A DNA stretch of 64,000 nt from assembly GCF_003312875.1 (NCBI RefSeq), contig NZ_CP015163.1, forward strand, positions 1,364,001-1,428,000, written 5' to 3'. The notes below the pieces were generated by a model. It saw nothing but the letters and a program-made list of their open reading frames with translations, was not told the origin of the DNA and searched no databases. A program made the position numbers and the translations under genes. Positions 40,470 through 47,660 of the stretch are shown here, in pieces. Numbering within the stretch: the stretch's first letter is position 1; the number at the start of each line of letters is the position of its first letter. Source of the DNA: Amycolatopsis albispora (GTDB lineage Bacteria; Actinomycetota; Actinomycetes; Mycobacteriales; Pseudonocardiaceae).

Positions 40470-41834
40470 TCACCGGTCTTCGCCGGTTTCCCGGCGCGCG
40501 CGGCCCGCCTGGTAGGCCCCGAACCGGGAGCCGGAGTCCGGCCGCGGCCGGGGCAGGCCGGCCCGCGGCGCGGGGGAGGGCCGGGACGCGGCCAGCGTCT
40601 GCCCGCGCGGGCGCTTGGGCAGCCCGGTGCTCGCGGGCTGCTCGACGGCGGGCGCGCCGACGGCCGCGGGCTCGGGCAGTTCACGTGGCGCGTGACGCGG
40701 GGTCAGCTCGATCGGGTCCTGCCGCACCTGCGTGATCAACCGGCTCGGGATGCGCAGCACCACCCCGGTGCCGCCGCGGGAGGACGGGCGGAAGAACACG
40801 TGCAGGTCGTGCTTGCGGGCCAGGCAGCCGACCACGGTCAGGCCGAGCCGGGTGCCGGTCAGCGTGGTCAGGTCCAGCGGCGTGCCCGCCGACACCGCGG
40901 CCTCGGCGCGGGCCAGCGCCTGCGGTTTCATGCCGAGCCCGCCGTCCTCGACGGTGATCACCACGCCGTTGTGCAGGTCCTCGACGTAGACGTGGACTTC
41001 CTCCGACGGCGCGGAAAACCGGGTGGCGTTGTCCATCAGCTCGGCGAGCGCGTGCATCACGTCCTCGGCGGCGTACCCGGCGACCGCGGCGCTGCTCGTG
41101 GAGTGCGGCCGGACGCGCTGGTAGGCGCCGATGCGGCCCATCGCGCCGCGCAGCACGCTCTCCATCACGATCGGCTTGGTCCAGCGGCGGCCGGAGCGCG
41201 CGCCGGTGAGCACCGCGATGCTGTCGGCGATCCGGCCCGCCTGCGAAGTGCTGTGGTCGAGCACCATCAGGTCGCCGAGCAGGTCGTCGGAACACCGGTG
41301 CTGCAGGTCGCGGAGGCCGGCGAGCATGCTGGTGGCCAGCGCCTGCACCCGCCCGGCGGCGTTCGCGCAGGCGGCGGTGGCCGCGGCCCGGCGGCGCTCG
41401 CCGACGCTGATCTCGTGGACCACCGAGCGCAGCAGGCGCGCGTGGTTTTCCCCCGGTGGCCGGGGAATCTCGGCGAACACGGTGTCCGCGGACGCGCCGT
41501 CGCGCAGCAGCGACACCGCCGCGGGCACGGTCTGGTCGACCAGCCTGGCCAGCTCGGCCTCGTGTGCTTCGATCGCGGCGTGGGCGCGCCGCACCTCGGC
41601 TCGGGCCTGCCGCAGCTCACCGGTGCGGATGACGGCGGTGAAGACGGCCGCGCAGAGCAGCACACCGGTGACCGCGGCGGCGGCGAGCACCGGGCCGCGG
41701 TCGGCGGCGGGCAGCACGGCGGTCACCCACCACCACAGCGCGGCCAGCACCAGCGCGGTGGCCGGGGCGGCGATGAGGGCTTGACCGAAGGGTCCCCGCG
41801 CCGCGCGAAGACGAACAGGCGGCTGTTCCGACAT
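40470..41834 (-). CDS. cvnA: sensor-like histidine kinase of conservon (CvnA type)
   Basis: 454 aa from ATG 41834 (GAGGACC upstream; the ATG at 41885 has no ribosome site). Two TM segments (about 15-60), a coiled segment, and a GHKL ATPase domain with N box ELMDNATRFSAPSEEV and G1 box VEDGGLGM. A Pro-rich basic tail follows. The histidine-phosphorylation domain is not typical, so it is a kinase-like sensor rather than a normal two-component kinase. First gene of the conservon, with a 324-bp leader upstream. Confidence 0.9.
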   Translation of the reverse strand: MSEQPPVRLRAARGPFGQALIAAPATALVLAALWWWVTAVLPAADRGPVLAAAAVTGVLLCAAVFTAVIRTGELRQARAEVRRAHAAIEAHEAELARLVDQTVPAAVSLLRDGASADTVFAEIPRPPGENHARLLRSVVHEISVGERRRAAATAACANAAGRVQALATSMLAGLRDLQHRCSDDLLGDLMVLDHSTSQAGRIADSIAVLTGARSGRRWTKPIVMESVLRGAMGRIGAYQRVRPHSTSSAAVAGYAAEDVMHALAELMDNATRFSAPSEEVHVYVEDLHNGVVITVEDGGLGMKPQALARAEAAVSAGTPLDLTTLTGTRLGLTVVGCLARKHDLHVFFRPSSRGGTGVVLRIPSRLITQVRQDPIELTPRHAPRELPEPAAVGAPAVEQPASTGLPKRPRGQTLAASRPSPAPRAGLPRPRPDSGSRFGAYQAGRARRETGEDR

Positions 41835-42158
41835 AGCTGAAAGGTCCTCGTCGTTCGTCGGTGATTCTCGGTACGGACGGACCACATTGTTCGGCGGTCA
41901 CGGTTTGGCGGTCACGGTTCTGCCGGGTGCTCGTTTACCGAAAGCTGGAATTCGTGGCAGGGATGGTAGTACCCCGCCGCCGGACCGGCCAGGGCGGGTG
42001 GGGTTCTTTTGTCTCTTGCGCCATCCGGGTGAAAAATAGAAACACCTGATCGAGGGACACTTTTTACGGAACGAGGCATCGGTTCAGAAATGCTCAGTCC
42101 ACGTCATTTACCCGTCATGATCGAATTGGACAGTCCATTGTGGATGAAACCGCGGAGA
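41835..42158. promoter_or_regulatory. leader region of the conservon
   Basis: This 324-bp gap holds the conservon promoter (leftward) and the 3' side of the IDO-like gene. Seen: a 13-bp direct repeat GGCGGTCACGGTT at 41893-41905 and 41907-41919 with a 14-bp period, and an inverted repeat TGGAC-A-GTCCA at 42127-42137. The stretch 42030-42160 is markedly AT-richer than its surroundings. No gene was recognised in it. Confidence 0.4.
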
Positions 42159-43280
42159 TCAATTCTCCGGCGCTTTCGCGGCCTCCGTTTCCTCGCGGGC
42201 GCGCCGGAGCATGGTGACGAAGTCGCTGCCACCGGTGCCCTTGCCTTCGCCGCGCTCGAACCGGCTGATGTACCGGCCGGTCAGCCCGATGTGCCTGCCG
42301 CGCAGATCGGTGAGCGTGCGCACGGCCGCGCGGTAGGCCTCGGCCAGCGGCGGGTGCCCGGCACCGAGCGCGTAGGCGCGGATCGACGGCCCGGTCTCGA
42401 GGTCGTGCAGGAACCGCCGGTGCCCGCGCGGCATGGACTGCCGCATCCGCCCGAGGAACTCGGCGGTCAGCGGGTGGTCGTGCCGGATGCCGAGCCCGGC
42501 GTCGAACGACTGGATCAGGGAGCTCTGCGCGGCGCTGCCCCCGGCGAGCACGTGCGGCGCGGTGCCGGTCCCGTCGAGCGTCACGCCGTCCCAGCCGGTG
42601 AGGAAACGGCGGATCCGGTGGTAGAAGACGTACGGGTCGCACCAGCGCTCGACGTCGAGAAAGGCTTGGATGGTCCGGTCGAGCACCACCCGCAGCCGGT
42701 CGAGACAGGTGGTCAGCCGCGCGGCGTCGTCGTCCGCGACGGCTTCCTGTCCTTCGGCGAGCAGTTCCAATCCCGGCGCGCCGGTCAGCTCGACGCCCGC
42801 GGTCGCCAGGTAGAACCACTTTTCGTCGACACCGCCGAGGAAGGTGACCTGCGTGTCGATGTTGTCCATGCCCAGCGGCCGTGCCGGATCCAGGCGCCGC
42901 CAGTTCGCCAGCACGATCGACGCGTGCGCGATGATCGGCGGCCGGTCGAGTCCGGTGGCGAGGCGGTGCAACGGCCGGGCGAGCGGTGCTGGCACGTTCG
43001 CGGCGGGCGGATCGCTCGCCCACACGTGGGCGTTGGCGAGGCAGACGAGCAGCAGCATCGCGCGCTCCCGCTCGGCTTCGGTGGTGAGCGCGTCCGGGGA
43101 CAGCTCGGGCAGCGCGGCCACGGCTTCGCGCATCCGGCCGGTCATCAGCAGCGCGCCGATGTCCCGCGCGGTGTCCTCCCACGGCGTGAAGTACGGCGGC
43201 AGCCGGTCCAGCGGGTCGGCCGCGGGCAGGAAACCGCGGTGCTCGTCGACGCCGTACTCGTGGAACGCCTTGATGACCAT
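42159..43280 (-). CDS. indoleamine 2,3-dioxygenase-like heme protein
   Basis: 373 aa from ATG 43280. The C-terminal half matches the IDO family: MRQSMPRGHRRFLHDLE carries the probable proximal heme histidine (H287), equivalent to the MP-x-x-HR-x-FL motif of animal IDO. ERWCDPYVFYHRIRRFLTGW is the conserved mid-region. Family members oxidise tryptophan or other indoles to N-formyl products with O2. It lies upstream of the conservon on the same strand, 324 bp away, so probably not in the same operon. Bacterial members vary in activity. Confidence 0.85.
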   Translation of the reverse strand: MVIKAFHEYGVDEHRGFLPAADPLDRLPPYFTPWEDTARDIGALLMTGRMREAVAALPELSPDALTTEAERERAMLLLVCLANAHVWASDPPAANVPAPLARPLHRLATGLDRPPIIAHASIVLANWRRLDPARPLGMDNIDTQVTFLGGVDEKWFYLATAGVELTGAPGLELLAEGQEAVADDDAARLTTCLDRLRVVLDRTIQAFLDVERWCDPYVFYHRIRRFLTGWDGVTLDGTGTAPHVLAGGSAAQSSLIQSFDAGLGIRHDHPLTAEFLGRMRQSMPRGHRRFLHDLETGPSIRAYALGAGHPPLAEAYRAAVRTLTDLRGRHIGLTGRYISRFERGEGKGTGGSDFVTMLRRAREETEAAKAPEN

Positions 43281-43439
43281 GGGCCCGATGCTATGATCCC
43301 CGCGTGACTGCCGGGTCGGCCAAGGGCCAAGAGCGGATCGGGATCCCGGCCACGCCGTGATCACCCGGCGGGCCAGGGGCCCGCCACCTCCGTGCGTTCT
43401 CCCAGTGAATTTCGGGACAGCGCGGAAGGAGGTGAACAC

Positions 43440-43676
43440 ATGTCCCAGCACAAGGTCTGGCAGGACTTCCTCGCCCGTAACAGCACGGGCAGCGTCATCG
43501 ACGGCACCGTGACCTCGGTCGCGCCGTTCGGTGCGTTTCTCGAGGTGGCGCCCGGAATCCACGCCCTGTTGCACGCGTCCGGGTACACCGACGCGCCCGC
43601 GGTGGGTGCGTCGATGCCGGTGCGCATCCTCGACATCGACGAGGAGAAGGTGCGGCTGAGCGTGGCTCCCGCCTGA
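43440..43676 (+). CDS. single S1-domain RNA-binding protein
   Basis: 78 aa from ATG 43440, preceded by an almost perfect AAGGAGGTGA site (43426-43435), so high translation is expected. The whole protein is one S1/OB fold: GSVIDGTVTSVAPFGAFLEV and RILDIDEEKVRLSVAP. It probably binds RNA or the ribosome. It is divergent from the IDO-like gene and followed by a 14-bp-arm hairpin. Confidence 0.87.
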   Translation: MSQHKVWQDFLARNSTGSVIDGTVTSVAPFGAFLEVAPGIHALLHASGYTDAPAVGASMPVRILDIDEEKVRLSVAPA

Positions 43677-43682
43677 TGAAGT

Positions 43683-43717
43683 GGGTGCGGGGGCAGAGTG
43701 AGGCTGCCCCCGCACCC
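43683..43717. terminator. 14-bp-arm hairpin terminator
   Basis: Perfect arms 43683-43696 and 43704-43717 with a 7-base loop, 6 bp after the S1 gene stop and 25 bp before the convergent ZIP transporter's stop. Likely works in both directions. Confidence 0.8.
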
Positions 43718-43742
43718 CTCGCAGTCTAGAGGTGCCGCGGTT

Positions 43743-44492
43743 TTACAGGTGGGACAGCGCGAACGCGGTCAGGAAGCCGGTGACGGTGATGATCCCGTTC
43801 CACAGGTGCGCGCCCTCGAACGCTTCCGGGATCATCGTGTCGGCGATCATCGCCAGGATCGCGCCACCCGCGAGCGCGGTGATCGCGGCCAGCGCCGGAC
43901 CGGGCACGCCGCCGAGCAGGCCGTAACCGAGCATCGCCGCGGCGCCGCTGATCAGCGCGATCCCGGCCCACAACGCGAAGACGTACCGGGCGCTGCGCCC
44001 GGCGCGGCGCATGCCGGAGGCGCTCGACAGGCCTTCCGGCACGTTGCTGATGAACACCGCGGCCACGGTGACCGCGCTGACCGAGCCGCCGCCGAGCAGG
44101 CTGGTGCCGATCACCATCGACTCCGGCACGCCGTCGAGGAGCGCGCCGAGTGCGATCGCGGTGCCGGAGCCGCTCTGCTCGGCCTCGCTGGGCTGCTGGT
44201 CACCGGAGCGCTTGCGGTGGCGGGCGCCGCGCCGCGCCAGCACCACGTTCGCCAGCGTGTAGGCCACGGCGCCGGCGAGCGCACCGGCCGCCGTGGCCAC
44301 CAGCCCGCCGCGCTCGTGTGCCTCGGCGATCAGCTCGAACGACACCGCCGAGAGCAGCACACCGCTGCCGAAGGCCATCACCGCGGCGACGAGCCAGGCC
44401 GGGATGCGGGCCAGGTAACCGAGCAGCGCGCCGCCCAGCAGGGCCGATCCGGCGAGCAGGCCCCAGCCGCCCGCCGCGAGCAGTTCCGGCAC
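43743..44492 (-). CDS. ZIP family metal transporter
   Basis: 249 aa, about 8 TM segments. ZIP signatures in TM4 and TM5: LGALLDGVPESMVIGTSL and FISNVPEGLSSASG. The usual His of the HNxPEG/HExPHE motifs is missing (DGVPES, SNVPEG), as in GufA-like relatives. Between TM3 and TM4 lies a basic, Gln/Ser-rich loop. It probably moves divalent metal (Zn, Fe) or is a broad-range variant. Confidence 0.85.
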   Translation of the reverse strand: MPELLAAGGWGLLAGSALLGGALLGYLARIPAWLVAAVMAFGSGVLLSAVSFELIAEAHERGGLVATAAGALAGAVAYTLANVVLARRGARHRKRSGDQQPSEAEQSGSGTAIALGALLDGVPESMVIGTSLLGGGSVSAVTVAAVFISNVPEGLSSASGMRRAGRSARYVFALWAGIALISGAAAMLGYGLLGGVPGPALAAITALAGGAILAMIADTMIPEAFEGAHLWNGIITVTGFLTAFALSHL

Positions 44493-44584
44493 GCTCCGCT
44501 CCTCCCGTGTCCCTCCGGCGAACCGTACTCCGCCGCCGGGAAAATGCCGTGCCGCGAAACGCCGGGCGGGTTAGCTTGCCGGGC

Positions 44585-45532
44585 ATGAAGGATCGTCCCG
44601 AAGGAGCCGGTGAACCGGAACTGCGGCACGCGCTGCTCGAGTGGGGGATCGAGGTGGCGGCGCTCGACTACGCGGCGGTCGGCTTCGGCGACTACCACTG
44701 GATCGCCACCGGCGCGGACGGCCGCCGCTGGTTCGTCACGCTGGCGGACCTGGCCAGCAAGGTCCACTGTGGACTCGATGCGCCCGCGGCCGGGCGCGGG
44801 CTCCGGCGGGCGATGGACACCGCGTGGGCGTTGCGGCAGGGCGGCTGCGAATTTGTGGTGGCACCGGAGAAAACCGCCGGCGGGGAGACGGTGCGGCCGG
44901 TGGGTGAGCGGTACGCGGTGAGCGTTTTCCCTTACCTGGACGGCTCTTCCGGTGATTTCGGGGACACGCCACGCGGATCGGTGATCGACCTGCTCGCCGA
45001 ACTGCACGGTGCCGCGCCGCCGGAATCCGTGCCGGTCCTGGAGCCGGATCTCGCGCTGCGGTCACGCCTGGAGCGGTCCCTCGGCGAACTGGACCGCTCG
45101 TGGGAGAGCGGCCCGTATGCCGAGCCCGCGCGGGAGCTGCTGTCCGCGCACCTGCCCGGACTCCGGCGTGCGCTGGCGGAGTTCGATCACCGGATCGCCG
45201 GACTGAACCCCGAACGGGTGGTGACGCACGGTGAACCGCATCCCGGCAATGTGCTCTGGATGGGCGACACCCGGCTGCTGCTCGATTGGGACACCGTCGG
45301 GTTGGCCGTGCGGGAGCGCGATCTCGCCTTCGCCACGGGTGAGGAACTCCGGAAGTACGAGGAGCTGACCGGGCACCGGCCGGACTCGGCGGCGCTGGCG
45401 ACCTACCGCCTGCGCTGGGATCTCGACGAGGTGGCCGTCTACGTCGACCTGTTCCGCCGCCCGCACACGCGAACCGACGACACCGGCCTCGCCTGGGCCG
45501 AACTGGCGGAGATCGTCGCGAAGCTTGGTTAG
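44585..45532 (+). CDS. aminoglycoside phosphotransferase (APH)-fold protein
   Basis: 315 aa. APH/choline kinase-like fold. The catalytic loop reads VTHGEPHPGNVLW, so the usual catalytic Asp of HGD-x-x-x-x-N is Glu, while the metal-binding D of LLLDWDTV is kept. The N-terminal nucleotide lobe is short. It may phosphorylate an antibiotic, sugar or cell metabolite, or be inactive. Resistance cannot be claimed from the sequence. It ends exactly where the convergent 45533 gene ends. Confidence 0.8.
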   Translation: MKDRPEGAGEPELRHALLEWGIEVAALDYAAVGFGDYHWIATGADGRRWFVTLADLASKVHCGLDAPAAGRGLRRAMDTAWALRQGGCEFVVAPEKTAGGETVRPVGERYAVSVFPYLDGSSGDFGDTPRGSVIDLLAELHGAAPPESVPVLEPDLALRSRLERSLGELDRSWESGPYAEPARELLSAHLPGLRRALAEFDHRIAGLNPERVVTHGEPHPGNVLWMGDTRLLLDWDTVGLAVRERDLAFATGEELRKYEELTGHRPDSAALATYRLRWDLDEVAVYVDLFRRPHTRTDDTGLAWAELAEIVAKLG

Positions 45533-45844
45533 TTAGGCGCGTTCGATGTGGGCGCGCACGTGCGTGCCGGACTCATCGAGCCAGCCCTTCGAAGCGGCGT
45601 AGGACAGCATGCCGTCGAACCGGGTGGTCCAGTCGTCCTCGGTGCGGCCGTCGGCGCGGGCGCGCAGCGCGTCGGTGGCGACGTAGATGTGGTCACCGCC
45701 GTCATCGAGCCTGCCGAGGCCGTGTTCGGCGAGCAGACCGCGCAGCCGGTCCTCGCCGAGGTTCGCGCTGACCTCGACGTGGAACCGGGTGCAATCGTCG
45801 GGCTCCGCGAGTTCCGGGCCGCTCGGGGCGATCAGCAGGCGCAT
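45533..45844 (-). CDS. hypothetical protein
   Basis: 103 aa. Family not recognised. The sequence is acidic with a mixed alpha/beta look (FHVEVSANLGEDRLRGLLAEHGL, then GGDHIYVATDALRARADG and WTTRFDGMLSYAASKGWLDE), and no TM segment or signal. Its stop codon abuts the APH gene's stop with no gap. Codon use is like the neighbours. Confidence 0.65.
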   Translation of the reverse strand: MRLLIAPSGPELAEPDDCTRFHVEVSANLGEDRLRGLLAEHGLGRLDDGGDHIYVATDALRARADGRTEDDWTTRFDGMLSYAASKGWLDESGTHVRAHIERA

Positions 45845-45951
45845 GCCGTTCAGCGTAGGGCGGCACGCACGGGAAACCCCTTCCGGTTTGCTCTTGGCTG
45901 ATTACATTTGTCTCTGGTGAAAACTCGACGGCGCTGCCTACGCTCGCCCGC

Positions 45952-46758
45952 ATGATCAGGCGAATCGGCGTGCTGGCCGCGGTGCTGGCCGTGCTGTCGG
46001 GGAGCGCGGTGGCCCATGCGCTGCCCGCGGTGAACATGGAAGCCGTGCTCAAGGCCGCGCAGATCGATCCCCGGCGGGCGGATTCGGCGGTCACGCCCGG
46101 CAGCGGGGACAGCGTGCTCGCGGTCGAACGCGCGCTGGCGGACCAGGGGCTGCTCAGCGCCGGGTACGTCGATGGGCACTTCGGCACGAAGACGGTCGAG
46201 GCGTACGCGGCCTTCCAGCGTGCACAGGGCTCGACCGGGCTGGACGCGTCCGGTTTCCCTGGCCGTGCCTCGCTGGTGAAGCTGGGCGAGCAGCGGTTCA
46301 CCGTGACGCGGACGCTCGTGCCGGGTGCCAGGGTGACCTACCGCGGGGCGCTGATGAACGAGCGCACCAAGGCGATGCTGGTGGAGGCGGAACGCCGGCT
46401 CGGCCGGTCGCTGGTGGTCACGCAGGGCTCGTACAACCCCGGCGGCGACCCGACCTCGGCGGGCACCCACGACGGCGGGGGAGTACTGGACATCTCGGTC
46501 AGCGGCGTGACGCCGGTGAACGTGGTGCGGGAACTGCGGACGGTCGGCTTCGCCGCGTGGTACCGCACCCCGGCGCAGGGCGACTGGGAGGCACACATCC
46601 ACGCCGTCGCACTGGCCGACCCGGACCTCTCGCCACCCGCTCAGCACCAAGGCGGCGACTACTACCTCGGCCTGAACGGCCTGGCGAACCGCGGCCCGGA
46701 CGACGGCCCGGCGGTCACCCCGAAACGAACCTGGGAAGAGTACCGCCGGGCAGGCTAG
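45952..46758 (+). CDS. secreted peptidoglycan-binding / M15-type peptidase-like protein
   Basis: 268 aa. Signal peptide 1 to about 24 (RIGVLAAVLAVLSGSAVAHA). A PG_binding_1 domain at about 60-105 (VERALADQGLLSAGYVDGHF) is followed by a domain with YNPGGDPTSAGTHDGGGVLDI and WEAHIHAVAL, whose His/Asp residues resemble the zinc sites of DD-peptidase/hedgehog-type hydrolases. It probably acts on cell-wall peptidoglycan outside the membrane. The zinc site is not complete enough to be sure of activity. Confidence 0.78.
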   Translation: MIRRIGVLAAVLAVLSGSAVAHALPAVNMEAVLKAAQIDPRRADSAVTPGSGDSVLAVERALADQGLLSAGYVDGHFGTKTVEAYAAFQRAQGSTGLDASGFPGRASLVKLGEQRFTVTRTLVPGARVTYRGALMNERTKAMLVEAERRLGRSLVVTQGSYNPGGDPTSAGTHDGGGVLDISVSGVTPVNVVRELRTVGFAAWYRTPAQGDWEAHIHAVALADPDLSPPAQHQGGDYYLGLNGLANRGPDDGPAVTPKRTWEEYRRAG

Positions 46759-46768
46759 TGTTCGGATC

Positions 46769-47062
46769 ATGATCCGTCACACGGTCGCGTTCCGGCTTCG
46801 CCACGCTCCTGGTTCGGCCGAGGAGCGCGAGTTCCTGACCGCGGCGCTCGCGCTGGCCGACATCCCCGGTGTCCAGCGGTTCGAGCAGCTGCGCCAGACC
46901 AGCCCGAAGAACGACTTCCGGTTCGGCTTCTCGATGGAGTTCGCCGACCAGGCCGCCTACACCGCGTACAACGAGCACCCGGTGCACACCGCGTTCGTGG
47001 CCGAGCGGTGGGTGCCCGAGGTCGAGGACTTCCTGGAGATCGACTACGAGCCGCTGGGCTGA
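46769..47062 (+). CDS. Dabb (stress-responsive A/B barrel) family protein
   Basis: 97 aa. Dabb fold: IRHTVAFRLRHAPGSAEEREFL, FGFSMEFADQAAYTAYNEHPVHTAFV, then WVPEVEDFLEIDYE. Small dimeric alpha/beta barrel of unclear function. Its last 19 bp overlap the convergent PASTA gene. Confidence 0.85.
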   Translation: MIRHTVAFRLRHAPGSAEEREFLTAALALADIPGVQRFEQLRQTSPKNDFRFGFSMEFADQAAYTAYNEHPVHTAFVAERWVPEVEDFLEIDYEPLG

Positions 47063-47280
47063 ACCCAGACCGTCACGCTCGACGGCCGGTCCCGCTGCGG
47101 TTCCTTCGGTTCCTGGCGCACGACCCGCGCGGTGGGGTCCGCCGCCAGCGGTGCCGAACCGGCGTCGAGGAGCGCGACCCCGGTTTCGCCGGCCAGCGCG
47201 AGGGCCTGCGCCACCGTGAGGCCGACGAAGCCCGGAACCGGCCACGTCACGTCGTAGTCCAGGTTCCGCGAAACACCCAT
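47044..47280 (-). CDS. single PASTA-domain small protein
   Basis: 78 aa. The region VPGFVGLTVAQALALAGETG through SSVTVWV is one PASTA domain, the unit found in several copies on Ser/Thr kinases and penicillin-binding proteins. No TM segment, signal or kinase part is present, so it is a free-standing cytoplasmic PASTA protein. Role unknown. Confidence 0.72.
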   Translation of the reverse strand: MGVSRNLDYDVTWPVPGFVGLTVAQALALAGETGVALLDAGSAPLAADPTARVVRQEPKEPQRDRPSSVTVWVQPSGS

Positions 47281-47301
47281 GAAGCCACCCTAACGGCCGA
47301 C

Positions 47302-47660
47302 TCCTGACCTGCGGCGTTGCGCGGAGATCGCGTCGCGGTCGGCGGCGCAGCACACCCTGATCAACATCGACCTCACCGCGTGCGGCGCGATCGCCGGGCT
47401 GCTGCTCATCCCGTTCCTGTCGGGCTGCTGCGCTGGGAAGGCGCGAACAAGGTGGAACGCGCGCGGCGCACGCCGTTGCATCCAGTTCGGCATTCCGCTG
47501 CTGCTGCACTTCGTGCTGGGCCCGGTGGCGCTGTGTGCCGGGCCCCGGCACCTGGTGGGAGTGGGCGGCCCTGGCGGCGGGCGTCCTGGTGCAGGGCGTC
47601 GTCTGCGCCATGTGGATCAGCCTGTTCCGCCGCTGGGCCGCCCCTCGGTCAGCCTCGTGA
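47302..47660 (+). pseudogene. frameshifted remnant of a small membrane protein gene
   Basis: No intact ORF spans this 360-bp gap, but pieces of a membrane protein appear in shifting frames. The first is DLTACGAIAGLLLIPFL; then in the same frame IQFGIPLLLHFVLGPVALCAG, and after a shift near 47545 GTWWEWAALAAGVLVQGVVC followed by MWISLFRRW and a TGA at 47658-47660. At least one and perhaps three indels are needed. The piece between 47410 and 47490 reads best in a third frame. The end overlaps the convergent sialidase gene. Confidence 0.5.

Noticed and set aside
36329..43307. Secondary-metabolite cluster around two P450s and an IDO-like gene
   Set aside because: No synthase, NRPS, PKS, terpene cyclase or RiPP precursor is present; the P450 context is a conservon.
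44585..45532. Antibiotic resistance gene
   Set aside because: The APH fold is broad, the catalytic Asp is changed, and nothing in the context indicates an antibiotic substrate.
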